IMG/VR virus record: IMGVR_UViG_3300043464_001826
Span: 1 to 38,591 of that record
DNA length: 38,591 nt
Reading direction: 5' to 3' (one strand)
Source of the DNA: a virus
Part shown: positions 14,146-22,981 of the stretch, piece after piece
How the letters are laid out: every line of letters begins with the position of its first letter
Position numbering within the stretch: the first letter of the stretch is position 1
Program-made: the position numbers and the translations under genes
The notes under the pieces: model-generated
The model's input: only the letters and a program-made list of their open reading frames with translations
What the model was told of the DNA's origin: nothing
Database searches by the model: none

Positions 14146-15870
14146 GTGGCAAAGATTCATCTCGGCATCATTGTAGGCAACGAAGCGGCCAACATCACCC
14201 GCTTCCTCGACAGCTTCCAGCCGCACGTTGATTCCGTCAGCGTGGTGCGCGCCTGCGGCAAGCAACCGCCCGACGAGACGCTGGACATCGCCAAGGCGCG
14301 TGGCTGCATCGTGGGCGAATACCACAACGGCGAGACGGGCAAGGAATGGCCCCACGTCGATAACTTCGCCGCCGCCCGCAACCAGACCTTTGCCCTCGCG
14401 CCCGAAGGCACAGACTGGCTTATGTGGGCAGATTGCGACGATCTGCTGGCCGACTCAGGGGCCGAGGCGCTGGCCAAGATTCGCAGCGGCACTGAAATTA
14501 TCAAAGGCGCCATCTACGCACCGTATGTGACCAGTGCCGCCGGAAGCTATGCCCGCCGCATCCGCCTCGTCCATGTGGACTGCTACAGCCAGTGGATCAA
14601 TGCCGTTCACGAGGACATCGAGACGAAGGACGGCACCAAAAACACTTGGTGCATGGAACTTCAAGTCATCCACCTCCCCGAAAACAACAAGCGCGGCAGC
14701 GTAGTCCGCAACCGCGCCATTCTTGAAAGCGTGCCGCCAGAGCAACGCACGGGCCGCGAATGGTGGTTCCTTTTCCGCGAGTGCGAGACACAGCAGGACA
14801 TCCCGAAGGCCATGGAGGCCGCGATCTACGCCACGGCCCACCCTGACCTCGGCGACGAGGAAAAGTTCGTGGCCTACCAAACCATAGGCCGATGGATCAA
14901 AGACGTGGACGAAGCCGAGCGCCCGCTGCTGGAAGCCGTGCGCCTCATGCCGTGGCGCCGCGAAGGCTATGCCGAGCTTTGCAAAATGCACACGGCCAGA
15001 GGCAACGCGAAGAAAGGGCTGGCCTATGCCTACGCGATGGAGGCGCAACCTATGCCCGACGAACCCTCTTGGACGCACGATGCGTCCCTCTACGGATGGC
15101 GAGCGCACGATCTAAAGACGCTCGCCCTGGCTAAAGCCGGCCACACCAAGGAGGCCGAGCGCATCCGCAAAGAATGGCAGAAGCGCCTCAAGCCGCGCAT
15201 TGCCGTAGGCCACCCGGCGGGCAGGGGGCAGAAGGACATCGAAGTCCGCAACCTCTGGCTGGAGCGGGCCGCGCACCCGGAGCGCGTGGCCTATTATTTT
15301 GGCATCTGCGAGTCGGACGCGGAGGTGGTTGAGCAGTTGCAGCACTACCCGCACGCATTGGCACCCGCCGTTCCCGAAGGCCATTCCTCTGCCGTGGCCA
15401 ACTACAACGCCGCCGCCCGCGCAGCCACTGCATCGGGAGCGCGCATCTTCATTATGAGTCAGTCGGACGTTTACCCGCCGCATGGTTGGGACGAGCAAGT
15501 GATCCAAGCCATGACCCCGCACATGGACAAGCCGACCGTGCTGCACGTTTCGGATGGCTTTAACAAGCCCGACGAGAAGTTAATGACCATCATGTGCTTC
15601 AACTGGCGGTGGTGGCTGGGCCGCGATTGGTTGCTGTGCCCCGAATACGACGGCTATTGGAGCGATACGGAGTTTTCCTTCCGCGCCTACCGCGACGGCG
15701 TGGTCGAGGATGCACGGCACATTAAGTTCTACCACGACCACCCGCTATTCACGGGCGCGGCCACCGACGAATGTTACCGCCGCCAGCAAAACCCAGAAGC
15801 CAACGAGCGCGGCAAAGCCGTCTTCCGCCGCCGCAACCCGGATGCCGTGGCGCAAGGATGGGTGCCATGA
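14146..15870 (+). CDS. Two-domain glycosyltransferase
   Basis: In this 574-residue protein, residues 1-230 form a GT-A/family 2-like domain (IHLGIIVGNEAANITRFLDSF, then the metal-binding D96-x-D98-D99 in MWADCDDLL). The middle (about 250-350) is helical and TPR-like (AVRLMPWRREGYAELCKMH). The C-terminal 200 residues look like a second transferase-type domain (NYNAAARAATASGARIFIMSQSDVYPPHGWDEQV, GYWSDTEFSFRAYRDG, FYHDHP). It probably moves sugars onto virion proteins or host surface glycans. It starts with GTG at 14146, 112 bases after the capsid stop, and overlaps the next glycosyltransferase gene (ATGA). Confidence 0.82.
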   Translation: MAKIHLGIIVGNEAANITRFLDSFQPHVDSVSVVRACGKQPPDETLDIAKARGCIVGEYHNGETGKEWPHVDNFAAARNQTFALAPEGTDWLMWADCDDLLADSGAEALAKIRSGTEIIKGAIYAPYVTSAAGSYARRIRLVHVDCYSQWINAVHEDIETKDGTKNTWCMELQVIHLPENNKRGSVVRNRAILESVPPEQRTGREWWFLFRECETQQDIPKAMEAAIYATAHPDLGDEEKFVAYQTIGRWIKDVDEAERPLLEAVRLMPWRREGYAELCKMHTARGNAKKGLAYAYAMEAQPMPDEPSWTHDASLYGWRAHDLKTLALAKAGHTKEAERIRKEWQKRLKPRIAVGHPAGRGQKDIEVRNLWLERAAHPERVAYYFGICESDAEVVEQLQHYPHALAPAVPEGHSSAVANYNAAARAATASGARIFIMSQSDVYPPHGWDEQVIQAMTPHMDKPTVLHVSDGFNKPDEKLMTIMCFNWRWWLGRDWLLCPEYDGYWSDTEFSFRAYRDGVVEDARHIKFYHDHPLFTGAATDECYRRQQNPEANERGKAVFRRRNPDAVAQGWVP

Positions 15871-16433
15871 AGCTGGAAATTCTGATTCCCACCATGCCGT
15901 CGCGTGCGGCCATGCTGGAAAAGCTGCTTGCCGTCTTGAAGCCGCAGGCCAAGCGCAGCGTCCGCATCACCATTGATGACGGCCCTGGCACGGTCGGGGT
16001 TAAGCGGCAGCGGATGATCGAGCAGGCCACGGGCGACTATGTGGCTTTTGTGGACGATGACGATATGGTAGCGCCCGACTACGCTGCCCGAATCCTTCCT
16101 TGTCTTAAAAGCAAGCCCGATGTGGTGGGCATCACCATGCACGTCACGATGGATGGAGAGGACTACCGCCCTTCGCCTATTTTCCGCCACAGCCTGCGTT
16201 TCCGCGACAACCACCACTGGCAGGGTCAAGACCGCACACCGCATCATTTGTGCGCCATTAAGCGCGAGGTGGCCCTACAAAGCCGCTTTCCTGACATGAT
16301 GTGGGGCGAGGACTACAACTATGCGCTCGGCCTCCTGCCGCATTTGCAGACCGAGGAATGGAGCGGCGACGAGCCGATCTATTTTTACAGCTACGTCACC
16401 AAGCACTACGACCCCGGCGTGGCGGGGCTTTGA
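15867..16433 (+). CDS. Family 2 glycosyltransferase
   Basis: The 188-residue protein starts with LEILIPTMPSRAAMLEKLLAVL, carries the nucleotide-sugar and metal motif TGDYVAFVDDDDMVAPDY (D63-D66), and ends with WGEDYNYALGLLPHL and HYDPGVAGL, the typical acidic acceptor region. It is short but complete for a GT-A fold. The ATG at 15867 overlaps the previous stop (ATGA); an ATG at 15858 would add three residues. It pairs with the upstream two-domain enzyme. Confidence 0.85.
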   Translation: MKLEILIPTMPSRAAMLEKLLAVLKPQAKRSVRITIDDGPGTVGVKRQRMIEQATGDYVAFVDDDDMVAPDYAARILPCLKSKPDVVGITMHVTMDGEDYRPSPIFRHSLRFRDNHHWQGQDRTPHHLCAIKREVALQSRFPDMMWGEDYNYALGLLPHLQTEEWSGDEPIYFYSYVTKHYDPGVAGL

Positions 16434-16449
16434 CTCGCAGGAGTAGGGC

Positions 16450-16788
16450 ATGGCGAATCAGTTAGACACGGCGCACATCCTTGGCGTGGCCGCAATTACG
16501 GACGTAGGCGGCGAATATGTGACCATCGGCGACACACAACTCAAGGCCGTGGTCGGCGACATGGATTTGCGCGACGAGCTCGCCGAGGGCGGGGTGCGCC
16601 AGATCCGCTCGGTGCGGGTCGGGATTCCGCGCAGCGAGTTTGAACGCTGTATTGCAATGGGAATTAAGACTGTGGAGATCCCCGCCATCTGGAGTCGCAT
16701 CACCGTGCGCGACATTGAACTGCAAGTGCTCGGCGTGGCGCAGGACGCGGCGGTCATCGAGATCACAGCCGGCGGGCTGGCGGAGTAA
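16450..16788 (+). CDS. Putative head-tail connector
   Basis: This 112-residue beta-rich protein lies at the head-tail boundary (ANQLDTAHILGVAAITDVGGEYVTIGDTQLKAVVG, then RQIRSVRVGIPRSEFER, IWSRITVRDIELQVLGV). Size and place suit lambda FII-like head-completion proteins that bind the connector. The sequence match is weak. A CAGGAG site precedes the ATG. Confidence 0.5.
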   Translation: MANQLDTAHILGVAAITDVGGEYVTIGDTQLKAVVGDMDLRDELAEGGVRQIRSVRVGIPRSEFERCIAMGIKTVEIPAIWSRITVRDIELQVLGVAQDAAVIEITAGGLAE

Positions 16789-16792
16789 GGCG

Positions 16793-17650
16793 ATGGCTGC
16801 AAGCGTTTCAGTCGAAGTCGATCTCTCCGACTTTGGGGATTTTCTTCCCAAGTTTGCCGCCGCAACCAAGCAAAGCATTGCCCAAGTTGTTCGCCAGCAA
16901 GCTCGGCTTATGCTTCGCGACGAAAGCGGCAACGGCATCATTAAATTCACTCCGCCCGTGGGCGAGCAAGAAGCCAAAGCAAAAGGGGATGCTATGGTGC
17001 GCCGCGACATTCACAGGGTTTTTCTCACGAGGGCCAGCGCATTAGAGATTGCAAAACGCGCCAAAGTGCGAGGGCTGAAACAGGCTTTCCGCAACAACAA
17101 CCACCCCAGAATCCTTGAGCTATTAAACAAAACCCAACCTGGCACCGCTAAGGTCAGGGGCTACGAGCGAAAAGGAAAGCAAGTGGCGGGCTACACCCAG
17201 CGCCGCCAGGTCAGCAGCCTAAACAATAACCGCCTTGGGTTTCTGACCAGTGTTTCAGAGGCGCCAGATCGAGCCGTCCACAAGGCAAGACAGGACGGCA
17301 ACAAAAACGTGAGGCGCAACCGATGGAGCCAGCTTGTTTTGAGCAAGGGCGCGCTCACCTCATACATTTCCGAAATTCAAAAGCGCGTTGGCACCATGAA
17401 AGCTGGCTGGCGCCCAGCGGCCAAAGCACTGCAACTGAATGTCCCGAAGTTTGTCGCCGATGTGCAACGGGCAAGTGGTGACATCAAAATCCAACTTGAG
17501 GGCGACAATCCGTCCATCACCCTAATTAACTCCACACCTAACGCTGACCGCGTAGCGAAAAGGGCCATTGAATTTGTGCGCTCTGGTCGAGAGAGCGCTA
17601 TGGTGGCCAACCTTGAAAAAGTATTGGCCGCGCAGGCCGCTAAAATCTAA
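16793..17650 (+). CDS. Putative minor tail protein (Z/gp10-like)
   Basis: This 285-residue basic protein begins VSVEVDLSDFGDFLPKFAAATKQSIAQVVRQQARLMLRDE and contains a long basic central part. The start and the helical first 40 residues recall HK97-gp10/lambda Z-type tail completion proteins, as does its place after a connector and before the tail terminator. It is longer than gp10 (about 130-190). The DNA is somewhat less GC-rich than the neighbours. It couples to the next gene by TAATG. Confidence 0.5.
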   Translation: MAASVSVEVDLSDFGDFLPKFAAATKQSIAQVVRQQARLMLRDESGNGIIKFTPPVGEQEAKAKGDAMVRRDIHRVFLTRASALEIAKRAKVRGLKQAFRNNNHPRILELLNKTQPGTAKVRGYERKGKQVAGYTQRRQVSSLNNNRLGFLTSVSEAPDRAVHKARQDGNKNVRRNRWSQLVLSKGALTSYISEIQKRVGTMKAGWRPAAKALQLNVPKFVADVQRASGDIKIQLEGDNPSITLINSTPNADRVAKRAIEFVRSGRESAMVANLEKVLAAQAAKI

Positions 17651-18528
17651 TGCTGCACCGCGAATTAGAAGCTGCTTTTGCGGCATATCTGACTGCATCT
17701 CGGACGGGAACAGCACTGGCAGGCGTCCCAATCCGTCACGCCGTGCCAGCCGACGCGTTGGGCTTTCCTTGCGTCATTGCCTCCACGGCCTCGGCGGAGT
17801 TGTTGGAGGGCGGCGTCCGACAGGCCACCCGCGCCACGATGGATTTCTCGGTCATTTCCGCCGCCAATGCCGGCGCAGGCTGGCAAGCGGCCCACAAGGA
17901 TCGCGTGGCCGCGCTGTCGCGCCTTTTGGACGATACCAACGCCAACACCGCCCTTGCCGCCATCAACGCGGCACAGACGGATTTCACGCTCTACGGCTGG
18001 CACCTGACCGAACTGGCCAGCGATACCACCCCGAACCACCAAACCGACAGCATCCGAATCAGCCTTGTCGCAGGCGAGCGCATCAACACCTCCCCGGCTG
18101 GCCCCACGGCCACCCCGCAAAATTACAGCCTTCGCCACGAGATCGAGCAAATCGTGTCAGCCCACCTCGGCACCGAGCTCCCCAGCGCCGTGACGGATGA
18201 CTACACGGTGTATCCATACTACTACGAAACCACTGTCCCACCCCGCCGCATTGTCGCCGCCTGCCTCTCCGCCGAGCGCCCGTTCCCGCAACTGGCCCGC
18301 TGGTCGGCGCAAGTCACGATTCACGTTATCACGCCGGGCCAATACGCCAGCACCCACGACGAAGCGGTCACTTTGGTGCAGGAAACTCTGCGCGATATTG
18401 TCGCCCAAGACTTCACCTCGGCCAAGATAACGGTTGCCGGGATGCTGGAGCGGGGCCACTCGGTCGATAGCTCCGACAACCGCATCACCGACGTCCTGGC
18501 CGTGACGCTTTACTGCCAGCAGAATTGA
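17650..18528 (+). CDS. Tail terminator-like protein with duplicated domain
   Basis: The 292-residue protein looks like two diverged copies of a gpU/tail-terminator-type unit. Copy 1 is residues about 1-140 (LHRELEAAFAAYLTA, ATMDFSVISAANAGAG, LYGWHLTELA..IRISLVA). Copy 2 is about 158-292 (LRHEIEQIVSAHLG, SAQVTIHVITPGQYA, VAGMLERGHS..VLAVTLYCQ). Tail terminators cap the tail tube and join it to the head. A single unit is usually 120-140 residues, so this would be a fused tandem. Confidence 0.55.
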   Translation: MLHRELEAAFAAYLTASRTGTALAGVPIRHAVPADALGFPCVIASTASAELLEGGVRQATRATMDFSVISAANAGAGWQAAHKDRVAALSRLLDDTNANTALAAINAAQTDFTLYGWHLTELASDTTPNHQTDSIRISLVAGERINTSPAGPTATPQNYSLRHEIEQIVSAHLGTELPSAVTDDYTVYPYYYETTVPPRRIVAACLSAERPFPQLARWSAQVTIHVITPGQYASTHDEAVTLVQETLRDIVAQDFTSAKITVAGMLERGHSVDSSDNRITDVLAVTLYCQQN

Positions 18529-18547
18529 CACGCTCCGCGAGGGCATG
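18525..18547 (+). promoter_or_regulatory. TTGACAC-N7-GAGGGC-ATG start context
   Basis: TTGACAC at 18525-18531 covers the previous stop, and GAGGGC at 18539-18544 touches the ATG of the tail tube gene. It matches the contexts at 9924 and 31091 in both boxes and spacing. Probably a shared translation-start signal. Confidence 0.4.
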
Positions 18548-19099
18548 AGCTTAATTTACGGTTCCCCTTCTGGCTTTTCCGTCACGACCAGCAAAAACTT
18601 TGAGCGCCTAATTGTCCTCAATAAGGACGGCGCACTGGCGACTGGCGGTAATATCGTCAAATATACCCGCACCGAGACAACCACCGAAACGGTAAGTTCC
18701 ACCTTTGGCGGCGGAACCATCGGCTCACTCGATGTGTTAGACGCTACCATTGTTTTCTCGGTGGACGAGACGATTATTGATCCGTCTGCCTCCGGCACCA
18801 CCGTGCCGTTTGCTCGCACATACAACCCTCGCGCAGAGGCTACGGCCACTGTGCTGGGCGAGTTCAGTGCCGCCACATTCCAACTCGACAGCGTCACTTT
18901 CGCAACCGATTCGCACGAAAAATCGGCCACGGCAGGAGATGTCGTTAAGACTACCCTGCGCGGCACGGCCTACGGCAGCGCGGGCGGGCTTACCGTTGGC
19001 AACATTGCCAGTGGCGGCACGATTCGGGAAGAAAAGCGCTTTAGCAACACCGACTTTGTCCGCACCGTTACCACAGAGGTTAGCTTCTCCGGAACATAA
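18545..19099 (+). CDS. Putative major tail (tube) protein
   Basis: This 184-residue protein is rich in Thr, Ser and Gly and in beta strands, with ERLIVLNKDGALATGGNIVKYT, an acidic loop (SVDETIIDPSASG) and TTLRGTAYGSAGG. Its place after the tail terminator and before chaperone-like genes and the tape measure is that of the major tail protein in siphoviruses. No single motif proves it. Confidence 0.55.
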   Translation: MSLIYGSPSGFSVTTSKNFERLIVLNKDGALATGGNIVKYTRTETTTETVSSTFGGGTIGSLDVLDATIVFSVDETIIDPSASGTTVPFARTYNPRAEATATVLGEFSAATFQLDSVTFATDSHEKSATAGDVVKTTLRGTAYGSAGGLTVGNIASGGTIREEKRFSNTDFVRTVTTEVSFSGT

Positions 19100-19102
19100 T
19101 CT

Positions 19103-19396
19103 ATGACCAAAGAAGAGCACGTAAAACGGCTTTGCTACTTGTATAGCAAACTCGCCGAAATGAACGCCGAGAATTTGGCGTATCGAATCAAGTTTGAAGC
19201 GCTCGGCAAAGCCGACCCCGACAAACTTGCGGCTAAGTTGCTTGCGCTTAAAGACGGAGCCAAGCCTGACCCGAAAGCCCCGGAAGACGAGGCCATTTGG
19301 TGCGAAGTTATTCTGACGCTGATGCCGGCGACACCCGCCGCGCCTGCCGAGGTTGCCAAGCCTAATACAAACCCCGCCAAAGCCGATGCGGAGTAG
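19103..19396 (+). CDS. Small protein before the tape measure (chaperone-like position)
   Basis: This 97-residue protein is helical with a Pro/Ala-rich tail (PATPAAPAEVAKPNTNPAK). It has the place of the first tail assembly chaperone (lambda G). The next gene is in the same frame, nine bases beyond this gene's TAG stop, so occasional stop read-through would give a G-GT-like fusion without a frameshift. No family is recognised from the sequence itself. Confidence 0.5.
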   Translation: MTKEEHVKRLCYLYSKLAEMNAENLAYRIKFEALGKADPDKLAAKLLALKDGAKPDPKAPEDEAIWCEVILTLMPATPAAPAEVAKPNTNPAKADAE

Positions 19397-19405
19397 GAGG
19401 CTGCC

Positions 19406-19972
19406 GTGGATGCACTGGCCGCCGAATCATTTTTAAATGCCGAGCACCGCGTTTGCGGGCTTCGGATGCGACCCCTTTCGTTAGGACACGCTTTCGCGCT
19501 GGAGGCCATTGGCAATCCTTTTTACCACGGCAAGCTGGGCACGCTGGACGAACTGCGACTGGCGGCATGGATGTGCAGCCGCCCGCCGCTGGCCCTGCCG
19601 CAGACAACAGGGTGGCGCTACAAGCTGTGGCGGTGGGGCACGGACAAGGCTAATCTAAGCGCCGAGGTGACGCGCTGGCGGGCGTATGTGGCCGACTATG
19701 TTGCCCCCCCGCAATTTTGGAGCAAGGCACCGAAGGCCGGCGAGGAGCGCGCCGAACCGAGCAAGATCCCCCACAACCTTTCTTCTGTGGTTAAACTTAT
19801 GCGGCTGGGATTCAGTGAAGAGCGCGCTTGGGCAACGCCGGTAGGGGTTGCTGCATGGTATGAGGCCGCATCCTTTGAGGCCGAGCACGGATCAAAACTC
19901 GACATCGTGACTGACTCGGAGCGCATTGCGATCCTCAAGCAAAAACTAAGGAGGGCAAAACAAAATGGCTGA
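19406..19972 (+). CDS. Putative tail assembly protein
   Basis: This 188-residue protein begins with GTG at 19406 after a strong AGGAGG site that overlaps the previous stop. It has RPLSLGHAFALEAIGNPF and LRLAAWMCSRPPLALP near the start and ends in a helix (DSERIAILKQKLRRAK). Similar proteins lie before tape measure genes in some prophages. It overlaps the tape measure start by 8 bases. A chaperone role is inferred from place. Confidence 0.5.
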   Translation: MDALAAESFLNAEHRVCGLRMRPLSLGHAFALEAIGNPFYHGKLGTLDELRLAAWMCSRPPLALPQTTGWRYKLWRWGTDKANLSAEVTRWRAYVADYVAPPQFWSKAPKAGEERAEPSKIPHNLSSVVKLMRLGFSEERAWATPVGVAAWYEAASFEAEHGSKLDIVTDSERIAILKQKLRRAKQNG

Positions 19973-22337
19973 AGTAAAAGTAAAAATTACCGCGCAAAAC
20001 GAAGTTCAAACCGGGCTTCAGCAAGCCTTGAACGATGCCAAAAAATTCGGGCAAGAGGCGACCAGTGCCGTCACCATTGACGAACAAGCCGCTACGGCTC
20101 CCATTCGAAAAATACAATCGGCGCTGGCTCAAGGTGTAAAAGTTCCATCACCGAAATTAGAAAGCGATCGGCCGCTAAAAGTTGCTGTAGAGGCGGAGAC
20201 TCCAAAACTCAGCGACCAGCAAGCGGTCAAGGTGGCCTTGGAGGCTACGGGGCTTGAACAGATCGAGCAGCTAAAAGCCGCGCTGGCCGAGGCCGACAAC
20301 AAGGTCTTGCGCGTGGCGCTTGAAGCGTCGGGCCTTTCTACCGCAGAGGAATTGCGCGAGGCCTTGGCGCAAGCAGAAGACAAAACCGTGCAGCTTGCCC
20401 TTGAGGCCACGGGGCTCTCTTCCGTAGAAGAATTACGCGCTGCCCTTGACCAAGCCGACAGCAAAACCGTGCAGCTTGCCTTGGAGGCCACGGGGCTCTC
20501 GTCTGCAAAAGAATTAACAGATGCGATTGATCGCTCTGAAAATAAATCCGTCCAACTGGCTCTTGAGGCGACCGGCTTATCTGACGCCAAAAGCCTTAAA
20601 GCCGCCATTGACTCCCCAAAAGACAAAACGGTGCGCCTTGCGCTTGAGGCCACGGGGCTCAAAGGAGTAAAAGACCTTGAGAGTGCCATTGATTCCGTCG
20701 AAAGCAAAAACATTGAAATTGAAACGGAACACGAAAAAGCCTTGGCTCCACTGCGGGAATTACAGGCGGAGCTAAAGAAGACAAGACAAGCGGCGCAGCA
20801 AGCCCTCGACCCGCAGCCAGCGGAAGAATTTAGCGGGGGCATTGCCGAGAGCGCGGGACGAATGGCGCTTTTGGGAGTGGGCGCCGCCGTTGTTGGCAAG
20901 GCCATTTCTGCCGCCTTCGATCAACTTAGTCAGGCGCTCAAGTCGGCCATTGGTATTCAAGAGCAATTTAATCAAACTCTTTCGCAGGCGGGACGAGCCA
21001 CAAGCCTTTCTGGGGCCGTTTCGGAATTTACCCAACTCAGCAACGCGGCAAAACAAACAGGCAAGGTCATCGCTGACACCTTTGGGCGCAACATAGGCGA
21101 GTCGATTGCCAACGCGCTACAAGGCCGTCCAGGGCAAATTATCGCACGATTAGCCGACCTCGCTACGGGCGGGGCTGTTCGCGGAGAGCTTGAGGCGGGG
21201 CAAGAGCAACAGCGCCGCATTGCCAGAGAAAACGCGATGGCCAACATGGCGAGGCTTGACCAAGAATCTTTTGAATTGGTCGGGGCGGGGGGAGATCCCG
21301 CCGAGTTGGCACGCATCAAGCGAGAGCAAGAAAAGCGCAGGCAGATGGAAGAGTTGCGGGCCGGGTCGGCTGGAAAAAGCCCCGCCGATATTGAGCGAGA
21401 AGAAAACGAACTTCGCAACATTCAAGCCATGCAGGATCAAATGACCGCGCAGGAGCGGGCTTTTGCCGCGCAGCAGCGAGCCGCGCAGACCAATCGGGCA
21501 ACCGCGCAAATCGGCATGACGCCCCAAGAAAGGCTGGCGCAAGAGCAAGCGAACCAAACGCGATTGCAGGGCGAGGTTGTCGGCGCGTCTCAGGGCGCGC
21601 AATCAATGGCCGAGGTTGCCGCTCGCGTGGCCGAGCTCAATGCCGAGATTGCCGCCAGCAAACAAATCCAAGCGCAACTGGAAAAGCAAATTGCCGACGA
21701 AGCAGAGCGCGCAGCCAAAGCCTCTGAAGCGGCACAAAGAAATGCGATGGCATCCGCCCAAGCGCAAGCGCAGGCCAACCGCGTGGCCGGCATGACGCCC
21801 CAAGAGCAGCTTGATTTTGAAAAGCGCGGCCTGGCTGATTTGGAGGGCTTTGTTGGCCCCGCCGTGGATTTAGCCAGAGAGCAAACCATTTCGCGCATAT
21901 TGGCGCTGGAATCCCAAATCACCTCGGAGAGAGAGCGGCAAGAAAAAGCATCGCAAGACGCAGTTGATTCTTTGGAAAACGTCATCGAGCGGCGTGATTT
22001 TTCTGCCCTTTCGACAGACGAAGAAAAGCAGGCGTCGATAAGATCAGCCGAGTCCGACTTAATTGCAGGAATTGAAAGCGGAGAAATAAGTCCCGCCGAG
22101 GCCGCTGCGCGAGCCATCGAGCTACAAAACAGGCAAGACTCAATCAACGACAACGAAAGCAGATTTGGCGGAAGCGATGCCGCCTCTTCGCTCCAACGTG
22201 TCGGCCTTGCCTCCAACGAGTTCTTTGACGCCTCGGCCAACAAGACAACGAAAGCAATTAACGACACAACGGCCATTGTGCGACGAATCGCCACCCTGCT
22301 GGAAGGCAGCAAAGGACTTTATTTGGAAAGGAACTAA
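19965..22337 (+). CDS. Tail tape measure protein
   Basis: This 790-residue, nearly all-helical protein is the largest helical product of the tail region. Residues 86-247 are six 27-residue repeats. A hydrophobic stretch follows (MALLGVGAAVVGKAISAAF, about 301-319), then long Gln/Glu/Ala-rich coiled coil to the end. Tape measures set tail length and help DNA entry; longer helical content means a longer tail. A GGAGG site lies before the ATG. Confidence 0.8.
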   Translation: MAEVKVKITAQNEVQTGLQQALNDAKKFGQEATSAVTIDEQAATAPIRKIQSALAQGVKVPSPKLESDRPLKVAVEAETPKLSDQQAVKVALEATGLEQIEQLKAALAEADNKVLRVALEASGLSTAEELREALAQAEDKTVQLALEATGLSSVEELRAALDQADSKTVQLALEATGLSSAKELTDAIDRSENKSVQLALEATGLSDAKSLKAAIDSPKDKTVRLALEATGLKGVKDLESAIDSVESKNIEIETEHEKALAPLRELQAELKKTRQAAQQALDPQPAEEFSGGIAESAGRMALLGVGAAVVGKAISAAFDQLSQALKSAIGIQEQFNQTLSQAGRATSLSGAVSEFTQLSNAAKQTGKVIADTFGRNIGESIANALQGRPGQIIARLADLATGGAVRGELEAGQEQQRRIARENAMANMARLDQESFELVGAGGDPAELARIKREQEKRRQMEELRAGSAGKSPADIEREENELRNIQAMQDQMTAQERAFAAQQRAAQTNRATAQIGMTPQERLAQEQANQTRLQGEVVGASQGAQSMAEVAARVAELNAEIAASKQIQAQLEKQIADEAERAAKASEAAQRNAMASAQAQAQANRVAGMTPQEQLDFEKRGLADLEGFVGPAVDLAREQTISRILALESQITSERERQEKASQDAVDSLENVIERRDFSALSTDEEKQASIRSAESDLIAGIESGEISPAEAAARAIELQNRQDSINDNESRFGGSDAASSLQRVGLASNEFFDASANKTTKAINDTTAIVRRIATLLEGSKGLYLERN
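20220..20705 (+). repeat. Six 81-bp tandem repeats in the tape measure gene
   Basis: Units start at 20220, 20301, 20382, 20463, 20544 and 20625. Each encodes 27 residues of the form KTVQLALEATGLSS..EL.AALD.AD. Units 3 and 4 are almost identical at the start of the unit. Adding or losing one unit would lengthen or shorten the protein by 27 residues. Confidence 0.95.
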
Positions 22338-22339
22338 TC

Positions 22340-22981
22340 ATGTCTACAGAGATCCCCGGCAGTCAGTTAATCGTTCAGGACAACAAGATCATTGAGCGGA
22401 AGGTTCTCATTAACGCTGGAAGCCCGCCCACCGCACCCGGAGGGAATGGCGTTTTCACAGGATCGGAAATCACGACCCTGCCGGGCGGGTTGCAGCGCGG
22501 CACATTTGAATACACGCGCTTCGGCCAAACGGAAGCGGGCCAACAGGCGGGAGGCGGCGGGCCGCAGATAGAGCTCATCGGCGGAAGCCGAGATGTTCCT
22601 ATTCAGACGCACCCTAAATTCGCCGATCTATCCGAAGATGATGTTCTTGCCATCACGGCAGCAGCAGAACAAAAGGACGCCAGCCTGTTGCCCGAATCAA
22701 TGGAAGGAGCGGCCACAACGCTCTATCGAATGCTTCGGCGCAACGTGACGCATTTTTTGGCTCCCTCGGTTGTTGCCCGCGTGACGCAAGTAGAAAGCGG
22801 CATTCCGAGCCTGTCGGGGCTAACAACTCTTGATGCTCCACCCGGTATCGACGCGCCGACCGCATCAAAGTGGGTTTTGACCGGAGTTTCGGCGCGTGGC
22901 TTCGGGGGGGAATTTGAAGTAAGCCGCGAATATACCCTTATTGGAGATGGGATCGAGTTTGCCAGCTTCCTCTACAGCTAA
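22340..22981 (+). CDS. Tail-tip protein of unknown function
   Basis: The 213-residue protein has a beta-rich N-half (SQLIVQDNKIIERKVLINAG), a Gly-rich loop, a helical middle (LSEDDVLAITAAAEQ) and ends with GFGGEFEVSREYTLIGDGIEFASFLYS. Its place directly after the tape measure suits a distal tail protein. No family match is claimed. It joins the next gene by TAATG. Confidence 0.5.
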   Translation: MSTEIPGSQLIVQDNKIIERKVLINAGSPPTAPGGNGVFTGSEITTLPGGLQRGTFEYTRFGQTEAGQQAGGGGPQIELIGGSRDVPIQTHPKFADLSEDDVLAITAAAEQKDASLLPESMEGAATTLYRMLRRNVTHFLAPSVVARVTQVESGIPSLSGLTTLDAPPGIDAPTASKWVLTGVSARGFGGEFEVSREYTLIGDGIEFASFLYS

